Source: Incurvaria masculella (lineage: Eukaryota > Arthropoda > Insecta > Lepidoptera > Incurvariidae). From it: 64,000 bases of DNA. Both the position numbers and the translations under genes were made by a program. The stretch is from NCBI GenBank assembly GCA_946894095.1, contig OX335654.1, positions 15,633,687-15,697,686 on the forward strand. Direction: 5' to 3'. Shown in pieces: positions 36,001-45,229 of this stretch. Each line of letters opens with the position of its first letter. Positions within the stretch are counted from its first letter, which is position 1. Below the pieces are notes generated by a model. It did no database searches. It was not told where the DNA came from and was given only the letters and a program-made list of their open reading frames with translations.

Positions 36001-37720
36001 TACTCTTAGTTCATGTGTAAATCTATATTATTTACGAAGTGACGTGAACCTATTTTTCCTTCATTATAATATATTTTTTTGATAATATTATTCCAAAAAA
36101 ATAATTCGTGTAAGTGTATTTCTTGGTATTTAAAATTTCAAGATTGTTACTTTTATGCTTAGGGAGATATTAAGTGTTAAAGTTTGAAGAAAAAGTGCGC
36201 TATTCGTCGGCTATGCTGATAGCGCGCCGTATTGGGGCGTGTGTTCGGGTGTGAACTATCCCGTAGGTAAGTGGTTAAAAAGTGCATTTTTGGTGAATCA
36301 ACAACATCTTCCGGTAGATGTGGTCTGTTGACGTTAGATAGCTATTTCATTAAGAAACAGTATCTTAACAGGAATAACATCACTCGATCGTACCCATAAA
36401 TCATACTATACACAGATTGGACAAAGCGAGCTTGGTTAAAAACACTGGCCCTGTGTACACCGTCATATGGCTTTCATTGAACTGTAATGAACAGTTTGGA
36501 AAAAATTTACAAGAGTGCGCCATTCTTAGCTTCTAGCTGGATATCAGGGATGGTAGAGTGGATTTTTAGAAGCATTTTTGGTCAAGGAACATGTGCGCGA
36601 AAACGAAGTTTTCTATCCAAATTTTTTTTTTAAATATGAAATCCCGTCAGCAATATTAATGTTCAACTACCACGGCGTCCAATTGCGCCACTCACTAATC
36701 ACCTGCCAACATTGCAACCGAAAAGTGTTGCCAGACACCAAATAATATATTCCGTGGGGTTCTAACTCTAATATAAGCTAAATAAGTTTAAAAAAGCCTT
36801 TTTTAAATGCACCTCGAAGCCCAGGCAGGTAAGTTGATGGCTACGCCGAAAGACTCGCTTGGTCGGCCCTTTTCGCTACGCGAGCTGGTTGGGCAGGTCG
36901 CCGGTTCGCTACGCTCGCCACCTCCCGCCCCACAACCAGCTTCGGTCTCATACATCTCGCTCCGCTCAGGATCACCTGCGCGAGCTTTCGTCTCCACACT
37001 TCTAAAAAACACTCTAGGGATGACGCACACCAACATGTAATGTCGGGGCGGCTAAGTCGGTTTTGGAGCAATACGAGTACAGCAATTGTTAATTTTACCC
37101 TAAATTATGTGAAATTACATGTTTGCAACATTTTACCTGCAATATGAATTTGTCAACATGACCTGTTCGCGTCGGAATACAGAACAAACGTTAATATTGC
37201 TAACGGGATTTCATATTTAAAAAAAATATATATTTGGCTTCGTTTTCGCGCCCATGTTCCTCGACCAAAAATGCTTCTAAAAATCCACTCTACCATCCCT
37301 GATATCCAGCTAGAAGCTAAGAATGGCGCAGTCTTGTAAATTTCACCCAACAGTTTTTCTGTAGTTATCGTGTGTCGTGTGCATTTATATTCCATAATAG
37401 CGATGAATAAGGAGCAGGGCCCCAACTGCGTCTCGGGCGATAAAACATTAGCGAAGGAGATGCGAAGCACCCAAAATTATTCACGTAATGGATGGGTAAG
37501 AACTCACGCGAAAGCATGTGTCCAGCACAGGAAGGTCGTGCGTGTACTTGTGGCGCTCAGTGTTAGCGGTTACGTCGTACAGTCGCACACTGCAGTCCCA
37601 CGCAGAGACGAGAAGGAACTGAGAAGACTTCGGGGCGAACTTGACGCTGGATATCGAGTCATCAGGCAGATTCTTCAATTTGAATTCGGTTCGGGACTCC
37701 GCCGGCCGGGTCACTGTCAT
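30099..37720 (-). CDS. Bub3: Mitotic checkpoint protein BUB3 (four coding exons)
   Basis: BUB3 is a seven-bladed WD40 protein that carries BUB1 and BUBR1 to kinetochores in the spindle assembly checkpoint. Coding exons on the minus strand are 37720-37508, 32457-32233, 31645-31375 and 30388-30099: 999 bases, 332 residues plus stop, close to the usual 326-328. Borders are GTGAGT, GTGAGG and GTACGT donors and CAG acceptors, and phases close exactly. Diagnostic blocks are ISSVKFAPKSSQFLLVSAWD, YSGGLDNQLKMYDL, TGSWDGTVKVWD, QRRESSLKYQTRC, YAFKCHR, NTFATGGSDGYVNIWD, KKRLCQFHRY and the ending VTDQETKPK. The start is the first ATG (37720-37718), giving MTVTRPAESRTEFKLKN. Intron 1 (about 5 kb) contains two extra truncated copies of exon 2. 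Intron 3 contains a reversed interspersed repeat. I am confident of identity and exons; the UTRs are not defined. Confidence 0.96.
30498..30778 (-). repeat. Lepidopteran GGCCAAGTGCGAGTCGG interspersed repeat, reversed copy in Bub3 intron 3
   Basis: It reads 'gggttccgtacccaaagggt', then a CCGT tract and 'ggcagctgaaattttcacag', the inverse of the copies at 14861 and 18796. Its far end ('ccggtttgaccggttttta') is degraded. Confidence 0.75.
33583..33707 (-). pseudogene. Truncated extra copy of Bub3 exon 2 (unit 2)
   Basis: It keeps the same acceptor (ccttgcag) and the first 41 or so codons of exon 2, from DAVHAYSGGLDNQ to CVEFAAEI. It then runs across the duplication joint into intron sequence and reaches a TAA stop within six codons. 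The exon 2 donor is absent, so inclusion would end the protein early. Confidence 0.85.
34833..34957 (-). pseudogene. Truncated extra copy of Bub3 exon 2 (unit 3)
   Basis: Identical to the copy at 33583-33707. In transcription order it is the first exon 2-like acceptor that the splicing machinery meets after exon 1. Confidence 0.85.
36488..37357. repeat. Long inverted repeat in Bub3 intron 1 (arms 36488-36660 and 37190-37357)
   Basis: The left arm contains 'cattcttagcttctagctgg' and 'atatcagggatggtagagtg'. The right arm has their inverses, 'ccagctagaagctaagaatg' and 'cactctaccatccctgatat', with pairing along about 165 bases and some mismatches. The 530-bp spacer holds a GC-rich piece (36805-37040) rich in 'cgctacgc' motifs. 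It may be a MITE with long termini split by a later insertion. Confidence 0.8.
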
Positions 37721-37871
37721 CTTGAAGGGAAAGTTTCGACCAAGACTTTAAAAATCCAGTCCGGCTGACCTGTGAAGTAATGCCCTGCCCTATTACTTTA
37801 AGAATTATGTTCAAACCGGGAATTTGGAGAGAACGAAAGAAAATAAAGCAGCCCAGAAACGGCTCAAATCA

Positions 37872-38298
37872 CTACACCAATCGGCGTTTTTTTGTTGCAT
37901 TACATTTTTTTGTAAATTTGTCCGGACAGGCAAGGGTTTTTAACCATACATCCTTACTATATGAGTATTGTATCCTACTTCTCTGTCGCCAGTTTGTAGA
38001 CGCCGCGCGGCTCAACAACCCCGCGGTTTGAGAAGCGCCCGATTCGGTCGCTAAATAATGTCGGTAAATAATCAGGAATTGTTTACTTTGTAAACATTCA
38101 ATTATGTGCTCGTCTTCCTTGTTGTAGGCGGGAAGATGGTCCAGGCACATAAAAAAAACGTGGATCGCATTGCATGAGCGGCCGCATCGGTGCGGTTCCG
38201 GTTTCCGGAATTCTCGGAGATAGTGGGGCGGCATCCGGCATCAATGAAAACATGGCGCGGATGTCTCCGACGTTGGGTGATGTGATCAAGTCAAACAT
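37872..38298 (-). pseudogene. Unrecognised coding-like segment with one frame change
   Basis: From an ATG at 38298 the minus strand is open to 38098, with an in-frame stop just upstream of the ATG. At a run of eight T (38158-38151) the reading can pass to another frame that stays open to 37872, with the plausible text FMCLDHLPAYNKEDEHIIE. One base fewer in the run would make a single frame of about 140 codons. I do not recognise the protein. It lies 150 bases upstream of the Bub3 start and on the same strand. It could be a pseudogene, a sequencing error, or chance. Confidence 0.28.
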
Positions 38299-38299
38299 T

Positions 38300-38960
38300 T
38301 AAGCCCCTGGGCAGACACATCGACATACAAAATATGTTTGCAGGTAAGTGTGATCATTTGTAAGTCTTGACCCATGACACCTTTTGTGGATACGATTATT
38401 ATTTTTTTAAATCCCATTTTTTTATCTCCAAAAAAATAAATGTTCTGTAAGGTTAAAAATCCAGTACTTAACTTTTTTGTTTATGATTTTATCAGCACGA
38501 AATTAAATAAATTAGATTTCAAAATGTATCCTTGTTTTAGAAAAAATATAATTTGAAGAAGAAACATTACAAGAACTTATGACCTCCCAAGATACGGAGA
38601 ATTTAAGAGAATATTACAGAATCTTAATTTCTTAATTTATTTTTGAGAAAATGTACAGTAATAGAGAGCTTCGTTTTCATTTTAAAAGTTCGCCAGTTTT
38701 CGCCCTTTTCAACGAAGGTCGTAAACGGCGTGAACAAACGAAGGTCTCGATGTCAGTTTTTATAAAAGGGATTTTTATACTAATTTAATATGATAAATAT
38801 ATAAATTACCAGAGAGGTGAAATACAAATGTTTATTACTTGAACACAACCTTCCCAATTTAGCTGCGGTTTGTATCTACGTCTAGAATAAATGTACTTAT
38901 AACGAATAGACTCAATAACATCACGATAAATTAACAGGAGAGTGAGCAGGTTTTTAATGT
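38300..38960. other. Intergenic, nothing recognised
   Basis: AT-rich sequence; no gene or repeat supported. Confidence 0.4.
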
Positions 38961-38977
38961 TTCTAACAAAATAATAA

Positions 38978-39492
38978 ATGGACTGCTCTTTCATGAACCG
39001 CCATGGAAATTGGCGGAGTACATCATTTTATATTAGGAGAGGGATAACGGCTCATAGCATGCGAACCACTCAGCCGATTTATATGCGGATTGTATCTACG
39101 TATAGCATCTCAGGGCGCGGTCAGGCTGTAGTTCGGATTCAACGTAACATTTTAGGTCCCCTTCCTTACTTAGATAGAGTTTTAACACGCCTGGGTTGAT
39201 ACGTACCATCAACCTGAAGGAAAGGTGGTCGATGCAGCAATTAATATTGTTCATCCAGCAGTGCAAGTGCAGTGAAGCATTTCTATACATTCCTTCCACT
39301 GATTTTATGATTGGCAATGACTTCATGTTTCTGAATCTATTTAATTACTAAATGATTATAATTACATTTAGAAGATAGCAGATCCATTGTCGTGAACGAT
39401 AGCCTTTTGGGCTACTTTACCCCAAAAAATAATTTAGTCCGACATCAGACCAACAAGACATTGATCCCAGAGGAGCCGGGTACCTCAGCTAG
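38978..39492 (+). mobile_element. Helitron-like 3' segment with SINE-like insert
   Basis: The right end 'ggagccgggtacctcagctag' followed by T is a Helitron 3' end. The interior 'gcgaaccactcagccgattt' matches 'tcgaaccactcgcccgattt' in the Helitron at 27637. A SINE-like body (about 39112-39315) sits at the corresponding place. The 5' end was not found. Confidence 0.6.
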
Positions 39493-39617
39493 TATTAAAA
39501 TGAAAATAACCTTCCTATATGAAAATAACCTAAAATTAATTTGCCGCTATACTGCGACATATACATTAAAGCATTGTAATCAGATTTTGAAAAAATTCAC
39601 TGGAAACATATTTTGTT

Positions 39618-39705
39618 TGGACATTCGCCTGAAGCAGGATTCTAACTTGCGACCTTTGTATTACATGTCCACTGCTCTGACCACCAAGCTATCCAGAAAA
39701 TTACT
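39618..39705 (-). repeat. tRNA-derived SINE head fragment
   Basis: The reverse complement reads 'tagcttggtggtcagagcag' (box A-like) and 'cgcaagttagaatcctgc' (box B-like). No acceptor stem pairs, so it is a SINE remnant rather than a tRNA gene. Confidence 0.55.
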
Positions 39706-40370
39706 TCATTCAACGAATTCCTTCATTATTTTCTAATCGACACAACCTTTGACCATTTTTTATAATTCTCAATTGGATGACTCACGGCGCTGGTTTCCTA
39801 TGCTTAGGAATATTGACGGCAATAATTGAGATATCAACCAGGCTGACATGTCATTAATTACAATCATAAAATGTAGATGTCGTTGTATAACCTAACATTA
39901 TAGAGATAACGGTATGAATAAATAGAATAATGTTGAGTTACCTAGGAATTATGTAGGTAACAACAGTGACCTTAAATAATCTTTGTCATACCTGGTAAAT
40001 GGCCCCGTATCTCTACTGCAACGCTCTTGAAATTCAGAAATAGCCTTAAAAATATTATCTTCGTCAGAATCACTATTTATCAAACCAGAGGCCGACCCTA
40101 GCTTATTGTGGTGGGCACGTTTAGTGATGTCAATATTTGTGTAACGCTACTGTATGTTTATAACGCTGAATTGGATAACTTAAGGTAGATCGAGTGCGGT
40201 TTTTGAGAATACAGGTTTGGAATGCTCATTTTTAAATTGACTACAATTAGTTACTAGTAAATCTGAAGGATACCAAAAGAAGTTCCGATTATTTTAAATA
40301 ATACGATAACAATTATTGTGCATTTTCGCATTGCTTCTATGCTACTATCTGCTAACTGATATGTATATGT

Positions 40371-40560
40371 CTAGCTGAGGTACCCGGCGCCGCTCGGGTC
40401 AATTTCATTCTGGAAATTCACCCGAGCGGAGTTAATAAGCTTCCAAACATTCAACCGAGTGAAGTTTCTAAACTTTTCCAAACTGCACAGATACGTGGTC
40501 CTGCTGCCAGAAGATAAATTACTCTCGAATCCCGTTTCAATTTTTTCTCGCGTATCGCAA
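40371..40560 (-). mobile_element. Helitron-like 3' end, reversed
   Basis: The reverse complement ends 'gacccgagcggcgccgggta' 'cctcagctag', the same hairpin-plus-CTAG end as at 29143 and 39492. The base after CTAG is A rather than T. Confidence 0.5.
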
Positions 40561-41125
40561 CACAACGCTCCGATGTTTTAATAATTTTAATTGCTTTTGA
40601 ATAAGGTATCCCTTGAATGTATTTAACAAATATTTAATTATCACATTTTTCAAGCGACTGATATAAATTAGCCGATTTCACACAAACTCCAGTGTTGCGA
40701 TAGCACTTATTCTCCGCCACAGATAGCTCGTGTTTAACCAGTGATGTGGAAGTATACACGTCAAGAGATATTAAACAAATATAATATCTATCATCACACC
40801 GTTATGACACGTCTCTTGCTGGGGCGTGATTGCTGAATGATGTAAAAATAACAATACTACGGAAAACTACAAAGATAACACGCACGTGTCATTGCACCCT
40901 TTAAAACTTTCTAAAAATAACATGTTTACATAGAAGGGGATTTTGAAAATTATATATAGGTAACTGGGTTCATCTTATTTCTAGAGAATCATAGGATTAA
41001 GATATAAATACAATGGCTGGTGTCAGTCATTGAAATATCGTAAGTAAATAGATCGATATGCGTATCAAACAAATACCTTCTTTTTTTTTCGACGTACCTA
41101 TACTTACTGATAATCGAAAAAACCT

Positions 41126-41280
41126 TTAAGGGCCGAGTGCACGAAAGGACAAAAAATCTAAATCAACTTTAACGTATGATTAAACACGTCACTTTGTATG
41201 GACAGTATGGAAGAAACTCCATGCGGTTCACCAAAAGAGACGTGTTTGAACATTGATTACCTCAGCCGTCAATCGGGAAT
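41126..41280. mobile_element. Short MITE, copy 2
   Basis: Matches 25685-25848 almost throughout ('gagtgcacgaaaggacaaaa', 'gattaaacacgtcact', 'atgcggttcaccaaaag'). Confidence 0.65.
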
Positions 41281-41379
41281 AAGCGGCCTCAGAAACTTCT
41301 AGTTTGCCATGCAGATAGTGTTTTAAAATTCATATTTAGAAAATTAAAATAAAAAAAAAATCGCTAAGCCTGGTTTTTA

Positions 41380-41930
41380 CCGAATGCTGATCCAACCCGG
41401 CGGCCCCAACTCATTCGCGGGCACGGTACAAAACCGTGCTGTTGCGCTCTGCGACCTTCTCTGTTTCAAAGAATAAGACAGGCTCCGTGATGAGGAAGAT
41501 GCAACATGTCTACAAAAAAGACAATGTGCATAGTGTATGATTTGGTAAGATTTACGAAATTTTTTATTTCAAGACGACTTATAGCTAAAAGTAAACCACG
41601 ACCGCTGCAGTCAAAAATCTAACAAAAACCAAATAGATCATAAATATTGATTAAATAAGCTATGTCTGATGACTTATCTTTTTAAGAAAGATGTTCTTAC
41701 TTTATCATTGCGTAATCCACCTCCAAAGTTGTTGCATAAAACGCGCGAAAAATTCGAACTTTCGGACCTCATAACTTAGAAACCAAACACAATTTTACAA
41801 CGCCAACGGTCATCAGACATCTAGTTCGATCAAGTAAAGCTATTTTGAACAATATTTTGGATCTCTGACAAGAAATATAGACGTGATCTTCTTTCCCCGT
41901 TTGTATGGGGAGTTAAGCGGGATTAAAGGC
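41380..41930. mobile_element. TTAA-type MITE, second copy with eroded ends
   Basis: Shares the interior of 28061-28610 over about 530 bases ('gcgggcacggtacaaaaccg', 'gaataagacaggctccgtga'). The terminal GGTGGCC and TTAA are lost. Confidence 0.75.
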
Positions 41931-42477
41931 TTAACAAACTAGCAACAATTATATAGCTACAAATTTATCTTTTTGCCACAGGAGTAGTGCATCGATTTTA
42001 GGTCCTCACTTGCGGTGACGCTGGTCTCGGGTCTCCTGTTTCCCTAAAATATGGCTGAGAGAGGCGATGGCTGGACCCGGCGTCTGGTTTTTGGGGACTG
42101 GCTTGCTCCCACTGGTAACATGTTAAATTGACTGGCATGGTCTTTACAAATAAAATGATATTTGTCATGAACTGTTGCAAACGACATTAATTGTTGATTC
42201 CCGTCAATTCTTATTAATTTTGTGTTTTTACCTGTGATTGTAAGCAGTGGCAAATACTTTTGTAAACTCAGGCTAAGTGGACTTTAAAATTGCTGAACTG
42301 GCTAATCATTAAATATGACAAATCCAAGTGCAGTGTACGTACTGTCTATGGATGATGAATAAACAACAATAATAAACAATTATTATGGGCACACCTACAT
42401 AATAGATGTAGTGAGTACATTTCAAGTCATCAAATCAAAATTTAACTGTGTACCCACTGAGTTATTCAGAGTCTAGT

Positions 42478-42644
42478 GCTGAGATAAATAGTCGTACCGG
42501 AAACTAAAGCTAACGCAAAGTAGTACTTTGTGACGTCAATTGGAATTGCTTTGAGATTTCGTCCATACAAAATCTGTCAAAGTGACGTCACAAAGTACTA
42601 CTTTCCGTTAGTCTCAGTTTTTGTTGCGACTATTTATCTCAGCC
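42478..42644. mobile_element. Palindromic MITE with ~60-bp arms
   Basis: Left arm 'gctgagataaatagtcg', 'aaagtagtactttgtgacgt' mirrors the right arm 'acgtcacaaagtactacttt', 'cgactatttatctcagc'. It has no coding capacity. Confidence 0.8.
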
Positions 42645-43261
42645 TAGGTATACCATGCGGATACTGGAACGTCAGAGAATGCCTAATGGAATTACTTGCC
42701 GTCTTATTTTAGCCCATATTGAACTATCACTAATGAAGATTTTCATGGAAAAACATTCAGTCAAAGCATGGGAGCGACGTTGTTACTCACATATTGTACA
42801 ATGATATTGTATCACGTGGAAAGAAGTAAGCAGTTACACTCCACGTGAAAATTCAGTGCTAGCCTTTAAAAGCTTTCTGACTTAGTTATTTGTTAAGTAG
42901 CCTATGTAGTAGTGAGTGCAAAAAAAATATTAACACTTTATTTAACACAAGACACTTTTATTACATATAATGTCTTCTTTAGCCAATTGTGTAAGTGCAG
43001 GAATAAAATAGCTTAAAATTATTAAAACATTGGGTGGTTTCAATAATCTGGCTATTTGAACAAGGAATATGTTTTCCAATCATTATATCCTTACAGTATT
43101 CTGTCATAAAGGATAGACCTAGCATGCGCGCATTTCTATGGTCATAAGATACCTCTTTAATTATATTTATATAGACTAGCAGCTTGAAGCTGATGCGTGT
43201 AGTTTACGCGTTGAGTGCATTTTTTATACATCTTTTTTTTTCAATTAGGTAGGTATAGTTA

Positions 43262-44012
43262 TTACTTTTATTTTTCATGTTTGTCAAGTTTGTTTTTAAA
43301 AATGTTTACTGATATAGCAACTATTACTTCTTGTGGTAGCTTGTTCCAAGATTCCACTACTCGGTTAGTCAGAAAGTACTTTCTTGGTTTCCAACCATAT
43401 ATATTTTTAAATGTTTCTATGAGGTCTCCTCTTTGTCTTCTTTGTTCAAGTGTAGTAAGACCCAATGCGTCCAAGCAGCTTTCATATGATTTGTTCATCA
43501 GGGATGGAACCATCTTGGTTGCCCGCCTCTGGACCTTCTCAAGTAATTCAATATCCTTCATAAAGTAGGGATTCCATACTTTTAAAAGTATTCGAGAAGA
43601 GGTCGGACATACGTTGGTTTGCATGCTTTCCTGATCATTGAAAGGAGTGAGTTTGCTTTTTTTGCAATTAAGGTCCTCTGACACAATAACTCCGACATCT
43701 TTCTGGACATTGACAGGGTTTAGAACATTCACCTCCATGGTTTAGAAAGGTTCCCTCAATCGCATATTTTATTATGCGAATTCTTGGGACCTATGTGCAG
43801 CATGGTACATTTTGCTGCGTTTAATGTAAGAATTTCTTAGTCAAATGCACGATGTGGTCGAGGTTGTCATGAATTAATCGGTGGCTTATGACAGGATCTC
43901 CAAAGAATTTGGTGTCGTCATCAAAAAGTGTAAAGGGTAGTTACAGTATCACTTTGAGGTCTGTAAGAAAGATACCGAACGTGACAGGGCCAATCACCGA
44001 TCCTTGAGGCTA
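43262..44012 (-). mobile_element. CR1/L2-like LINE, 3' half
   Basis: At its 5' side the minus strand reads PQGSVIGPVTFGIFLTDL (motif B) and a damaged FDDDTKFFG box where FADDTK is usual, with stops. The frame 43738-43268 is open and gives PYFMKDIELLEKVQRRATKM, ALGLTTLEQRRQRGDLIETF and VVESWNKLPQEVI, the standard C-terminal end of the ORF. The gene is inactive. Confidence 0.85.
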
Positions 44013-44123
44013 AATCGTTCCTCACCTTCTCGCAATCTGAGTTTCCTAATTATAATAAAATTTGTATGTGGTCTTTTTGCATTTTGATATTTATTTTTTC
44101 TCATGGCTGTAATACATAAAGGT

Positions 44124-44567
44124 TGAATAACAAGGTTATGACGTACGGATGTGAAACGTGGACTCTGACGGTCGCCGTTGTCCAAAGGTTGAAAGTTGCC
44201 CAGCGAGCAATGGAGCGAGCTATGCTGGGAATATCGCTACGGGATATGGTGCGTAACTAGGCAATCCGCCGACGTACCAAAGTAGTCGATTTTGGACACC
44301 GGGTGGCTAAACTCAAATGGAAATGGGCTGTTCATGTCAGCCGAAGAGACGACGACCGTTGGAATAAGCGTGTCCTGCACTGGCGGCCGTGGACAGGAAA
44401 ACGGAGTGTGGGAAGACCACCCGCCAGGTGGGACAACGAGATCAAGTGCGTCGGCGGAAAGCAGTGGTTCCGTACCGCTGAGGGCCGAGAGGACTGGAGA
44501 AAAATTTGATAGGCGTATGTCCAGCAGTGGGCGCAAACACGCTGACTGACTGACTGAATAACAAGGT
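44124..44567 (+). mobile_element. 5'-truncated RTE-like LINE with 13-bp target duplication
   Basis: TGAATAACAAGGT occurs at 44124-44136 and 44555-44567 and encloses the insert 44137-44554. The insert encodes, from its first bases, MTYGCETWTLTVAVVQRLK and ends QQWAQTR and a (TGAC)n tail. It is the same family as 11267-11711, with stop codons inside ('aactag', 'ttgatag'). Confidence 0.9.
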
Positions 44568-44929
44568 AGGTCAAAGCACTAGCATACATAAGAGTATCTG
44601 TACATAGACAATTTACATAATCCGATTGACGCTGCATAATATATTTTCGATGTTTTATTTATGAAACTTATTAATTTATCATATTGAAAAAAACGATAGG
44701 TTTTTTTAGTACAGCTTGTAGTGCAGGGGCTAGAGGACTTGCCTTCCATGCGAAAAGAATAATAAATAAAAACGTCGCTAATACTTTTAAACACAACGTG
44801 TATTTCTCATAAAATAAAATAAAATAAAAATAAATATATAAATTATGGAAATATAAATATAAATTGTAAAAGGATACATATATTTTCTTTATCCATGTAA
44901 ATAGAACTGGTATGTTCATTTCAATACGA

Positions 44930-45072
44930 TACGATACCACCTACCGACATTATATTAAACCAACACACCACACGGATGCTAGGTGCCATTCCAGGACCTT
45001 TCTTAAGTTGCCCGGCTACATTAAACTGAACCGAAAACGAGGACAATTTTCACTGTCGCTTCAACCATCAAA
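44930..45072 (-). mobile_element. SINE body fragment upstream of the peptide transporter
   Basis: 'caacacaccacacggatgct', 'aggtgccattccaggacctt' and 'gaggacaattttcactgtcg' are body blocks. It ends about 160 bases before the transporter start codon. Confidence 0.6.
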
Positions 45073-45229
45073 TAAATGAAAGTTTTACTGGCTACTCAGG
45101 TCGTGTATACATCTCGTTACACACCTTCATTTGTTTGAACATTAAAGATAAGAGAATTGTATTTAACAGACGCGACGTGATAGGATCGTCTTAAACTGCA
45201 ACCTGCGCTGTTCAGATTGCGAAATCAAC

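Larger units (their letters stand above)
32327..36076. repeat. Three tandem copies of a 1,250-bp unit in Bub3 exon 2 and intron 1
   Basis: The text 'gatctccgccgcaaactcca' begins at 32329, 33579 and 34829, a period of exactly 1,250. Units are 32327-33576, 33577-34826 and 34827-36076, and I found no difference between them by reading. Each unit starts inside exon 2 and extends into intron 1. The only complete exon 2 is 32457-32233, because the part left of 32327 is single. Four bases (TTGA) are shared at the breakpoints. Confidence 0.95.

Noticed and set aside
32327..36076. CRISPR-like or satellite array
   Set aside because: Three 1,250-base units that include exon sequence are a segmental duplication and not a repeat-spacer array or satellite.
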